DNA of 7,478 nucleotides from Draconibacterium sp. (GCA_015493625.1 WGCT01000418.1:1-7478), one strand, 5' to 3'; counted from the first letter of the stretch, positions 1 through 6,173 are shown. Program-made: numbers and translations. The notes: generated from the letters alone by a model not told the origin.

Positions 1-70
1 ACTCTAGGTAACTATGAAAAAAAAGTATTTCATTCTTTATAAGTAATAGCTATTTCGTAAAAAAATCTCA

Positions 71-102
71 TTGAAAAATAAACTTTTTTTTATTCTTTTC
101 AA
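71..102 (-). terminator. Possible weak AT-rich terminator after the sigma factor gene
   Basis: An inverted repeat lies about 50 bp past the sigma factor stop. The left arm is 71-82 and the right arm 89-102, with a 2-nt bulge and a 6-nt loop (83-88). On the minus strand it is followed a few bases later by a run of seven T. The stem is almost entirely A-T, so it would be weak, and long A and T runs are common in this DNA, so chance pairing is quite possible. The rest of positions 1-153 shows no supportable gene. Confidence 0.3.
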
Positions 103-153
103 CTGAAATGTCATAAAATGCGGATTGTAAAGGTGTTTTGTGTTGGGGCTGTT

Positions 154-774
154 TTATTGAATAAATATAGAAAAGAACAGTAATATAGCGAAATTATTTT
201 CAGGCAAGTTTTTTCGTAGGAATTTTAGAGCGGCAGATATTCGATTGTCGATAGTCCCGGGAGCCAGATTCATTTCGTCGGCAATTTCTTTGGTGCTTTT
301 TCCCTCCTTACGACTTTTAATAAATACTACCTTCAGTTTTTCAGGCAATTTTTCAATTAATTGGTCAACACGTTCCAAGGTTGACTTATATTCTAACTGT
401 TCCTCTAAATTAACCGATCTGTATTCAATCGATTCAATTTCATCTCTATACTTAACATTAATTTGCTTTTTTCTGAATACTCCACACATATTGTGATATG
501 CAATTGTAAACAGATAGGGTTTTAGTGAGGATTCTTTTTTAAGGGATTTCCTGTTTTCCCAAATCTTTAGAAAAACATCCTGAACAATACCTTCGGCCTC
601 TTCTTTTGTTTTTAAATATTTTAAAGCAAAACCGAACAACCGGTCACCATATCTTTCAAATATAAGATCGAAAGCCTCCAAATCCCCCTTTTGAAGTTTT
701 GCTATCAGTTCTATGTCGGAAATAGATTTAGGCAATTCGTTTTTGTTAAAATTTGTTGCAAATTTTACTGGCAT
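154..774 (-). CDS. ECF-type RNA polymerase sigma factor (sigma-70 family, FecI-like)
   Basis: This is a 206-residue group IV (extracytoplasmic function) sigma factor, which would direct RNA polymerase to a small set of promoters. Region sigma2 spans about residues 20-100 and includes AFDLIFERYGDRLFGFALKY and the acidic-aromatic stretch QDVFLKIWENR (residues 65-75), which matches the -10 recognition and core-binding region. Sigma4 spans about 134-190, with the helix-turn-helix at STKEIADEMNLAPGTIDNRI (residues 160-179). The tail FAILLFFSIFIQ is strongly hydrophobic, an end I recall from other Bacteroidota ECF factors. The ATG at 774 gives a normal length; there is no clear Shine-Dalgarno sequence, as expected for this phylum. 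Such genes are usually followed by a FecR-like anti-sigma gene. Only 153 bp of downstream sequence is visible and no such gene starts there, so regulation and targets cannot be named. Confidence 0.93.
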   Translation of the reverse strand: MPVKFATNFNKNELPKSISDIELIAKLQKGDLEAFDLIFERYGDRLFGFALKYLKTKEEAEGIVQDVFLKIWENRKSLKKESSLKPYLFTIAYHNMCGVFRKKQINVKYRDEIESIEYRSVNLEEQLEYKSTLERVDQLIEKLPEKLKVVFIKSRKEGKSTKEIADEMNLAPGTIDNRISAALKFLRKNLPENNFAILLFFSIFIQ

Positions 775-1048
775 TGCGTTAATTAATACACAAAGCCTGT
801 AAGTTCTTTATTTACTGTTTAATAACTCGTTTTTTTTTCGTCTTAATTTTTTTGACAAATACGCTCGCAAATGTAATGAAAATTATCGAGCAAAATAGTT
901 TAAATATTGGTCTTAATTTCTTTGTGTGTTATACCAATAGCTTACCTGTAAAGAAAAGTATCGGTGATATTATAAATTGTTTAGATTCCTATAAAAAATG
1001 GAGCAAATAAAAATTCTGCATAAATATTGATTATACAATTATCATTTG
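775..1048. other. AT-rich non-coding stretch upstream of the sigma factor gene
   Basis: No credible gene is seen on either strand. The stretch is rich in A and T runs and carries the candidate promoter for the sigma factor gene at 868-894. Together with the REP-like cluster to its right it forms a 532-bp gap between the sigma factor and the GT39 gene. Confidence 0.6.
868..894 (-). promoter_or_regulatory. Candidate Bacteroidota promoter for the ECF sigma gene
   Basis: On the minus strand 875-868 reads TACATTTG, a perfect fit to the -7 consensus TAnnTTTG. TTTG at 894-891 could be the -33 element. The 15-nt spacer is shorter than the roughly 17-23 nt usually quoted, so the -33 assignment is weak. 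Transcription would start near 861, giving a leader of about 85 nt before the ATG at 774. Confidence 0.45.
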
Positions 1049-1068
1049 CCGTTGGCTTTAGTCAACGG
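1049..1068. repeat. Hairpin with CCGTTG/CAACGG arms
   Basis: CCGTTG (1049-1054) pairs with CAACGG (1063-1068). On the plus strand a G-T wobble and a C-G pair extend the stem to 8 bp around a TTTA loop. No T-run follows on either strand, so it does not look like an ordinary intrinsic terminator. It marks the left edge of the REP-like cluster. Confidence 0.6.
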
Positions 1069-1183
1069 ATTTAAAGAATGCCAAAAACAATTGGGCTGCA
1101 CCCCTGAATAATTTGGTTATAAAAAAATCTGATTTTGATAGATTTCTGGGCTGAAGCTCGGAGACTGATTTAGATTTCTGTGT

Positions 1184-1203
1184 CCGTCCCTTAAAAGGGA
1201 CGG
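1184..1203. repeat. Perfect 20-bp palindrome-like hairpin (CCGTCCC/GGGACGG)
   Basis: CCGTCCCTT (1184-1192) is the exact reverse complement of AAGGGACGG (1195-1203), with a 2-base centre. The arms are GC-rich in otherwise AT-rich DNA. The right-arm core GGGACGG appears again at 1233-1239. No T-run follows on the minus strand, so if it protects or ends the PAP2-GT39 transcript it does so as a stable 3' stem rather than as a classical terminator. Confidence 0.65.
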
Positions 1204-1272
1204 CAAAGGATATTTCTCCCTCAATTTCGCACGGGACGGAAAAGAATAGTTCCACCTCAACTATGCACGAGA
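1201..1272. repeat. Two degenerate 36-bp tandem units
   Basis: Positions 1201-1236 and 1237-1272 match at 27 of 36 bases without gaps when compared by hand. The first unit follows directly on the right arm of the 1184-1203 hairpin, and its last part carries a partner of that arm (GGGACGG at 1233-1239 straddles the unit boundary). The period is a multiple of three, so the minus-strand reading frame shows a weak 12-residue echo, EVELFFSVP and EGEISFAVP. Confidence 0.55.
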
Positions 1273-1306
1273 ATATTTTCCCGTGTATTCGCACATAACA
1301 AGCAAT

Positions 1307-2950
1307 TCATTTGGCTTTTCGCACAAAAAATACAAACCCGTTTTTCTCTCCTGTTTTCTTTAAATTACTGCATTTATCGAGCAATTGAATACAGTCAATT
1401 TTTGTCACAAAATAGACATCTTTATCAATATCGCCTGTTAAAAGCCACTGGTCGTTATAAAAATTTTTATTTTCGGGAGGTTTCATTTCGCCATAAAAAG
1501 CGGTAGCATACGACTTGAAATTAATATTTTTCACATAGACATCTTTTTTGGCTTTCGATTGAAAAAACTCGATTAACGCGCGTTGCGAATAACCTTCAAT
1601 ACGTGGTACAATCAATACCAAAACCGAGAATGTAAAAAGTGTGGTAACCGACAAAAGCACCACTGCACGTTTTAAAACCTCTTTTTTCGTTGTGAACACA
1701 AACAGCAAAATAACAGACAAAAGAAATAACACTCCGGGAATAAATTCGTACCCGCCCCAATGTACATCGGCAGCAAGATTTGCCACAGCAAAACTATCGT
1801 GAATCCAGTTTTTTGCAATTATTGCATCTTTGTATTTTATAACAAATTGAAGAGCTATTACCGGGAATGCCAAAACAACGGCAATAAAAATTGTGAGTAC
1901 AGTTTGCCAGTTGCTCCATTTGTATTTTTTCGAAACTGAATTAGCAATATAATTGGCCGCTAAAAACGAAAGCGGAAAATAGGTGAGCGACGAGTAGTGA
2001 ACGATTTTTGTTTTTACAATGGTAAAAAGAATTAATACCACCCAAAAAAGAATAATCATCCACATTTTCATTAAACGGTAAAGCGGGTCATCCAATTTTT
2101 CGCGCCGAAACGATTTTAGAGCTAAAACCGATGTGGGAAAAACGCCAAACAGCAGAACAACAAAATGGTATCCCAAAAATCCGCCGTGCCCGGCATCTTT
2201 GGTTTGGAAAAGCCTTATCTGGTAAACAATAAACTCCACCACCGTATTGTAATTTCCGTTTGCAATTTGAACAAGGAACCAAAATCCGCCAACAATTGCC
2301 AGCACAAAAAAGTAGGTAACAACTTCGTAAAACTTCACCTTAATTTTAAACCTGATAATAAGTAGATAGATTCCACCGGTAAGAGCAACCAGTAAAAAGC
2401 CAACCGGCCCTTTTGTTAAAATTGCAAGTCCGGCAAATGCAGCAGAAAGCGTTACATTTAACAGTGGTTTTCTGTTATCAGGAAACGAGTAGAGCATTAA
2501 AAAGTAAACACTCAGAAAGATAAACAAGTTAAACCAGGGGTCGATAATTCCCGATTTAAAATAGAGAAATGGCAACAACGAACCGCCATAGGCCAAAACC
2601 CAAATTACTCCGAACAGGTTGTCGCGAAGTTTTCTACCAATATTAAACAGCGTTAGCAATGTAACAATACCGGCAATTGCATTGGGCAACCGGGCAGCAA
2701 ATTCGTTTATTCCAAACAATTTCATCGACGCTACCTGCATCCAAATAAAAACGGGCGGTTTTTCCCAAAAAGGGAGAAAGTTAATTTTTACTGTCATATA
2801 ATCGCCCGTAACAATCATCTCGCGGGCTGCCTCGGCAAAGTTAATTTCATCCCAATCGAAAAGATGTACGCCTCCTAAAAATGGCACAAAGAAAAGTGCT
2901 GCAACAGCAGCAATTATAAATTGTATTTTTAAATGGTTTACTTCGTTCAT
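1307..2950 (-). CDS. GT39 / ArnT-like polytopic membrane glycosyltransferase
   Basis: This is a 547-residue integral membrane protein of the PMT/ArnT superfamily. Members take a sugar from a polyprenyl-phosphate donor and transfer it, on the periplasmic face of the inner membrane, to lipid A, a protein or another acceptor. Counting from the start at 2950, a first hydrophobic segment (about 9-27) is followed by a loop holding DWDE (32-35), which fits the catalytic Asp-Glu site, and by EKPP (63-66). Other family-like features are the loop Asp137 (GIIDP), LTKGP (178-182) and KTKIVHY (313-319). Many further hydrophobic helices follow, and the last roughly 80 residues look soluble. An in-frame ATG at 3004 would add 18 residues inside the PAP2 gene; the ATG at 2950 is preferred because it forms an ATGA overlap with the PAP2 stop and begins just before the first helix. 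The acceptor and sugar cannot be read from the sequence, so the name arnT is not applied. Confidence 0.9.
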   Translation of the reverse strand: MNEVNHLKIQFIIAAVAALFFVPFLGGVHLFDWDEINFAEAAREMIVTGDYMTVKINFLPFWEKPPVFIWMQVASMKLFGINEFAARLPNAIAGIVTLLTLFNIGRKLRDNLFGVIWVLAYGGSLLPFLYFKSGIIDPWFNLFIFLSVYFLMLYSFPDNRKPLLNVTLSAAFAGLAILTKGPVGFLLVALTGGIYLLIIRFKIKVKFYEVVTYFFVLAIVGGFWFLVQIANGNYNTVVEFIVYQIRLFQTKDAGHGGFLGYHFVVLLFGVFPTSVLALKSFRREKLDDPLYRLMKMWMIILFWVVLILFTIVKTKIVHYSSLTYFPLSFLAANYIANSVSKKYKWSNWQTVLTIFIAVVLAFPVIALQFVIKYKDAIIAKNWIHDSFAVANLAADVHWGGYEFIPGVLFLLSVILLFVFTTKKEVLKRAVVLLSVTTLFTFSVLVLIVPRIEGYSQRALIEFFQSKAKKDVYVKNINFKSYATAFYGEMKPPENKNFYNDQWLLTGDIDKDVYFVTKIDCIQLLDKCSNLKKTGEKNGFVFFVRKAK

Positions 2951-3594
2951 TGTTTTCGAATTAAAGATGTATCGAGCCACGGTTTTTTCCATTTCATCAT
3001 CCACAAAAATACGAGCAATAGAATAACTGTTCCGAAAACCGATCCGGCAGTAATATCAATTAAAAAGTGTTGCGACAGGTAAACTCGCGAGTAGGCTACC
3101 AAAGCGGCCATAAAAAACCAAAACAGTTTCAGCCATTTTAACGGCGAAATAAGTGCCAGCATAAAAAAGATATTAAATGCCGTTCCGGTGTGCCCCGACG
3201 GGAAACTGTGAAGGGCGTGCAATTGTACTCCATCAACAAAATGAAGTTTGTAGGTTTCGTAAACTTCGAAATATTTCGAAGGGCGAAAAACATCGCCGAG
3301 TGCTACCCTTTTTATAAAATTAATGGTGGCAGCGGTAATTAAACTCCCCGACAAAAAAATAATTGCGTACCTGTATCTTATAAAAAGCAGAATAATTGTA
3401 AGTACGGCAATCATTGCTCCGTCGCCTAAGTTTGTAATGTATTTAAAAAAAACATCGAAAAAAGGAGAGTTGTGTTGGTTCGAAAAAATGTGCAGTTCCG
3501 GCTTCGAAAACGCGAGCAATAAAACGGCACAAATTATTAAAACAATAACGTACGGAATCAGAAAAAAACTGTTCTTTTTTAAAAGTTGCTTCAC
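2947..3594 (-). CDS. PAP2-family membrane phosphatase
   Basis: This is a 215-residue protein with about six hydrophobic segments (near residues 12-30, 59-72, 75-94, 137-150, 154-170 and 182-200), typical of type 2 phosphatidic acid phosphatases. These remove phosphate from lipid substrates such as undecaprenyl diphosphate, phosphatidylglycerol phosphate or lipid A. The three catalytic motifs are visible: Lys95...Arg104-Pro105, PSGH at 132-135, and Ser-Arg170-x5-His176-x3-Asp180. Motif 1 has eight residues between Lys and Arg-Pro rather than the canonical six, so another residue may fill the Lys role. The start is GTG at 3594; no ATG lies upstream in frame within the gap and the next Met is residue 61, inside a helix. 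The stop overlaps the GT39 start as ATGA, which points to translational coupling and a joint role in modifying or recycling an envelope lipid. The substrate is unresolved. Confidence 0.93.
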   Translation of the reverse strand: MKQLLKKNSFFLIPYVIVLIICAVLLLAFSKPELHIFSNQHNSPFFDVFFKYITNLGDGAMIAVLTIILLFIRYRYAIIFLSGSLITAATINFIKRVALGDVFRPSKYFEVYETYKLHFVDGVQLHALHSFPSGHTGTAFNIFFMLALISPLKWLKLFWFFMAALVAYSRVYLSQHFLIDITAGSVFGTVILLLVFLWMMKWKKPWLDTSLIRKQ

Positions 3595-3620
3595 CTGCTT
3601 TTGTGTAATATTTTAACGTA

Positions 3621-3650
3621 CAAAAATAGAATTATTTTTCGCTGAGCAAA
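3621..3650 (-). promoter_or_regulatory. Bacteroidota-type promoter for the PAP2-GT39 operon
   Basis: On the minus strand TTTG at 3650-3647 is followed, after an 18-nt spacer, by TATTTTTG at 3628-3621. This fits the Bacteroidota consensus (TTTG, roughly 17-23 nt, TAnnTTTG) well. Transcription would begin near 3615, about 20 nt before the GTG start at 3594. The promoter begins immediately after the GH92 stop codon (3654-3652), so the PAP2-GT39 pair can be transcribed apart from GH92. Confidence 0.65.
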
Positions 3651-3651
3651 C

Positions 3652-5880
3652 TTAATAAACAATCGATTGTGGCCGCGAACTCATCGCTTTCCCATATTCG
3701 AAATTCGGTTTGTTGCCCATTTGAAAAACCAGCTTACCCCCTTTTACAATTGTTTTATGAGTGATAAATGTTTTATCGTAAGGCTCGCCGTTCAACGTTA
3801 CCGATTGAATGTACATATTTTCCCGGCTATTGTTTTCGGCAACAATTTCGAACGATTTTTTTGAAGGCAACTTAATGGTTACCTTATCGAAAAGCGGACT
3901 ACCAAAAACATAAGCACCATTTGCCGGATTAACCGGATACATTCCCATCGACGATAAAACGTACCATGCCGACATCTGCCCACAATCTTCGTTCCCACAC
4001 AATCCGTCGGGCTGGTCGGTGTACATAGTTGTGCAAATTTCGCGTACTTTCTCTGCTGTTTTCCACTGCTCGCCGGCATAAGTGTACAGGTACGAAATGT
4101 GGTGGCTCGGTTCGTTTCCGTGTGCGTACTGCCCAATTAATCCTGAAATGTCGGCCGAAGCTCCTTCTACTTTTGTCGATGGAATTGTAAACAAGCTGTC
4201 GAGCTTTTTAACAAATGGTTTTTCGCCACCGTGAAGCGCAATTAAACCCTCAACATCTTGCGGAACCAGCCATGTATATTGCCACGAGTTTCCTTCGCAA
4301 AAATCGTCGTGGCGATGTTGCGACGAAATGGGATTAAAAGGAGTACGCCAACTTCCATCGGCCATTTTTCCACGAACAAATTTTATGCTGTCGTCGAAAT
4401 AGGTTTTATAATATTTTGCTCTTTTTGAAAAGAGTTTGTAATCATCGGTTTTCCCCAGTCGTTTAGCCATTGCTGCAATACACCAGTCGTCGATGGCATA
4501 TTCCATGGCCCGCGCAACCGATTCAACCTGCGAATCGGCGGGAATAAACCCCTGTTTTTTAATGAAGTCGAGCCCGCGTTCGTTGCGCAGTGCCGACGAT
4601 TTCATCGCATTAAATGCACGTTCTGCATCAAATCCTTTAAACCCTTTCAGGTAGGCATCGGCAATTACCGGAATAGCGTGGTAACCCACCATTGTATTCG
4701 TTTCGTTTCCGTTCAGGTGCCAAATCGGAAGTTTCCCCTGCTGGTCGTAAATAGCAAGCATTGTATTTACAAAATCGTTTACTCTTTCGGGCTGAACAAG
4801 AGTAAAAAGCGGGTGCGCTGCCCGGTAGGTATCCCACAACGAAAAAATGGTGTAAGTTTCAAATCCCGGGTTTTTATGAACTTTTTTATCGGCTCCGCGG
4901 TAGTTGCCATTTGCATCGTTAAAAAGCGCTGGCGCAATCATAGTGTGGAAAAACGCCGTGTAAAAAGTGGTTTTGTCGGCACTATTTTTTGTTTCAATAG
5001 CAATTTTACTCAATTCGTTATTCCAGCTCCTTTTTGCCTTTTTGTAGGTCGAATCAAAATCCCAGCCGGCAATTTCAACTTTAATATTTTGGTGTGCACC
5101 ATTTTCACTAATTGGCGAGATACCGGTTTTGGCAAGAAGTTCGCCGGCTCCTTTAAATTCAACCAAAGCTGTAATTTCCCCGGTTTTTTCATCAGAATCA
5201 ATAATGTTAAAACTTACTATTGGTTTCGAGAATTTAGTATAAAAGAAAATGCGCTGGTCGGCCGCCCAACCTTTCGAAAAACGAAATCCTTTAATGCTCG
5301 TTTTATCAACCTGAACCAACGAACCTTTTACAAGCTTATCCCAACCGGTACCATATTTTAAATCGATAATTACTTTCGAATTTCCCGTGCCTTTGTAGTT
5401 GTATTTATGAAATCCAACGCGCTCGGAAGTTGTCAGCTCGGCATCGACATTGTATTTTTTTATATGAATGGAATAGTAACCCGGCTTAACAACCTCGTCG
5501 GAGTGTGTATATTTTGCCCGCCAGTCGTATGGATTCTCTTTATCTCCCGAGGGCTGATAATTGCCGTTTACCGGCATAAAAAGAATGTCGCCCAAATCGC
5601 CTATTCCCGTTCCGCTCAGGTGAGTGTGTGCAAATCCAATTAACAGCGAATCGGAGTAGTGGTAGCCCGAACACCAGTCCCATCCCTGAGTAGGATTGTT
5701 TGGCCCCAGTTGTACGGCTCCAAAAGGAACACTGGCACCAACAAAAACATGACCGTGATAATCGCTGCCAATCAGCGGATTAACAAATTGCGTATAATCG
5801 GTGTCGATAACCGTTTTGGTTTTGGTTGAACATGAAATAAGAAAAACGAAAAGAAAAAGAAATACTGAAAAATGTTTCAT
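3652..5880 (-). CDS. GH92 family exo-alpha-mannosidase, lipoprotein
   Basis: This is a 742-residue protein with the usual length and layout of glycoside hydrolase family 92: calcium-dependent, inverting exo-alpha-mannosidases that trim N-glycans or yeast-type mannan. The N-terminus is a lipoprotein signal with lipobox LISC and Cys17, so the enzyme should be lipid-anchored in the periplasm or on the outer membrane. The N-terminal beta-sandwich domain covers about 30-270 (FVNPLIGS, SVPFGAVQLGP, HTHLSGTGIGDLGD). The (alpha/alpha)6 catalytic domain covers about 290-730, with SLWDTYRAAHPL (347-358), GNETNTMVGYH (391-401), CEGNSWQYTW (528-537), GNEPSHH (588-594) and GNEDCGQMSAWY (629-640). Glu529 is the likely general acid and Asp632 with its acidic neighbours the likely base site, by family analogy. 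No key motif is missing. The ATG at 5880 begins the signal peptide. No SusC/SusD genes adjoin it. Linkage specificity cannot be inferred. Confidence 0.95.
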   Translation of the reverse strand: MKHFSVFLFLFVFLISCSTKTKTVIDTDYTQFVNPLIGSDYHGHVFVGASVPFGAVQLGPNNPTQGWDWCSGYHYSDSLLIGFAHTHLSGTGIGDLGDILFMPVNGNYQPSGDKENPYDWRAKYTHSDEVVKPGYYSIHIKKYNVDAELTTSERVGFHKYNYKGTGNSKVIIDLKYGTGWDKLVKGSLVQVDKTSIKGFRFSKGWAADQRIFFYTKFSKPIVSFNIIDSDEKTGEITALVEFKGAGELLAKTGISPISENGAHQNIKVEIAGWDFDSTYKKAKRSWNNELSKIAIETKNSADKTTFYTAFFHTMIAPALFNDANGNYRGADKKVHKNPGFETYTIFSLWDTYRAAHPLFTLVQPERVNDFVNTMLAIYDQQGKLPIWHLNGNETNTMVGYHAIPVIADAYLKGFKGFDAERAFNAMKSSALRNERGLDFIKKQGFIPADSQVESVARAMEYAIDDWCIAAMAKRLGKTDDYKLFSKRAKYYKTYFDDSIKFVRGKMADGSWRTPFNPISSQHRHDDFCEGNSWQYTWLVPQDVEGLIALHGGEKPFVKKLDSLFTIPSTKVEGASADISGLIGQYAHGNEPSHHISYLYTYAGEQWKTAEKVREICTTMYTDQPDGLCGNEDCGQMSAWYVLSSMGMYPVNPANGAYVFGSPLFDKVTIKLPSKKSFEIVAENNSRENMYIQSVTLNGEPYDKTFITHKTIVKGGKLVFQMGNKPNFEYGKAMSSRPQSIVY

Positions 5881-5890
5881 CTTTTTTGAA

Positions 5891-5924
5891 TTAGATTTAT
5901 AGACTTTTAGACATTAGACTTAGA
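5891..5924. repeat. Short TAGA-type irregular tandem repeat
   Basis: TAGA occurs five times on the plus strand, starting at 5892, 5900, 5908, 5915 and 5921, that is every 6-8 bases (TCTA on the minus strand). It sits between the GH92 start codon and the end of the GH92 relic, and supplies the stop codon of the relic's reading frame. It lies in the leader of the intact GH92 gene. Confidence 0.5.
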
Positions 5925-6137
5925 AAAAATTGAGTTTCCGCTAACATTAAACGGAATCACCGAAACCATTCCGCGCGGTACAATTGCTCTCTGATTGGTT
6001 GCCCCGTAATTGGTTGTGCCAATAAACAGGCTCACCCATTTTGCCGGAGTTTGTACGTGCAGGGCGAGAGTTAAAAAAACCGGGAAAGTGGCAAAAATAT
6101 CGGGCGCAAAATTTTGTTTAAAATCAGAAAAATTCAT
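5907..6137 (-). pseudogene. Remnant of a second GH92 gene (N-terminal fragment)
   Basis: The minus-strand frame from 6137 to 5907 encodes 76 residues. Residues about 31-67 (TPAKWVSLFIGTTNYGATNQ, then AIVPRGMVSVIPFNVSG) match the start of the N-terminal domain of a GH92 subgroup whose members, from memory, read close to IGTTNxGxTNPGAxxPRGMVSVxPFNV. The reading frame then ends at TAA (5909-5907) after a few unrelated residues, so over 90% of a normal GH92 protein is absent. The first 30 residues do not form a clean lipoprotein signal, which suggests frameshift or decay there too. The family's Pro-Gly appears here as Gln-Arg. By hand alignment it matches the intact GH92 at only about 11 of 31 positions, so it is a relic of a different GH92 paralogue and not a recent tandem copy. 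It fills most of the 370-bp gap between queA and GH92. A functional small protein is unlikely. Confidence 0.75.
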
Positions 6138-6165
6138 CGATATTGTATTGATTCTTAATCAAGAA

Positions 6166-6173
6166 CAAATATA
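6166..6173 (-). promoter_or_regulatory. Candidate -7 element upstream of the GH92 relic
   Basis: On the minus strand 6173-6166 reads TATATTTG, a perfect TAnnTTTG match, 28 bp before the ATG of the GH92 relic. No TTG or TTTG is present at the expected distance upstream, so only half of the promoter is supported. If active it would also transcribe the intact GH92 gene through a leader of about 280 nt. Confidence 0.35.

Larger units (their letters stand above)
1049..1294. repeat. REP-like cluster of hairpins and degenerate repeats
   Basis: The DNA just downstream of the GT39 stop is packed with dyad symmetry. It has an 8-bp stem at 1049-1068, a perfect 9-bp stem at 1184-1203, a 7-bp inverted pair CACGGGA/TCCCGTG at 1230-1236 and 1279-1285, and a 6-bp pair AAATCT/AGATTT at 1125-1130 and 1140-1145. 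It also has direct copies of TGGGCTG (1092-1098 and 1147-1153) and of TTCGCAC (1226-1232 and 1288-1294). This architecture resembles REP/BIME elements spread by REP-associated Y1 transposases, which Bacteroidota carry; no transposase lies in the window. A 78-codon GTG-start reading frame runs through the cluster on the minus strand (1294-1058). It has no recognisable family and I do not call it a gene. Its repetitive make-up suggests a dispersed non-coding element, but copy number cannot be seen from one window. Confidence 0.5.

Noticed and set aside
1..153. Possible start of an anti-sigma (FecR) gene downstream of the sigma factor
   Set aside because: Minus-strand ATG frames here end after about 10-25 codons, so no gene start is supported.
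245..496. Plus-strand 83-codon frame
   Set aside because: It is the antisense of the sigma factor gene and shows no domain or start context of its own.
1184..1203. Classical intrinsic terminator for the PAP2-GT39 operon
   Set aside because: The hairpin is strong but no T-run follows on the minus strand, and it belongs to a wider repeat cluster.
1049..1294. CRISPR array
   Set aside because: There are only two or three degenerate 36-bp units without spacers between them and no cas genes, so the pattern is a decayed tandem repeat.
2951..3004. Longer GT39 start at 3004 adding 18 residues
   Set aside because: The extra residues overlap the PAP2 coding sequence and precede the hydrophobic start; the ATGA overlap at 2950-2947 is the more natural start.
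4678..5361. A 227-codon open frame on the plus strand
   Set aside because: It lies wholly inside the GH92 gene in an antisense frame, has no recognisable domain, and the minus-strand product carries every GH92 motif.
6092..6099. TATTTTTG on the minus strand, a -7-like match within the GH92 relic
   Set aside because: No -33 element at a suitable distance, and the 8-bp motif is easily met by chance in AT-rich DNA.
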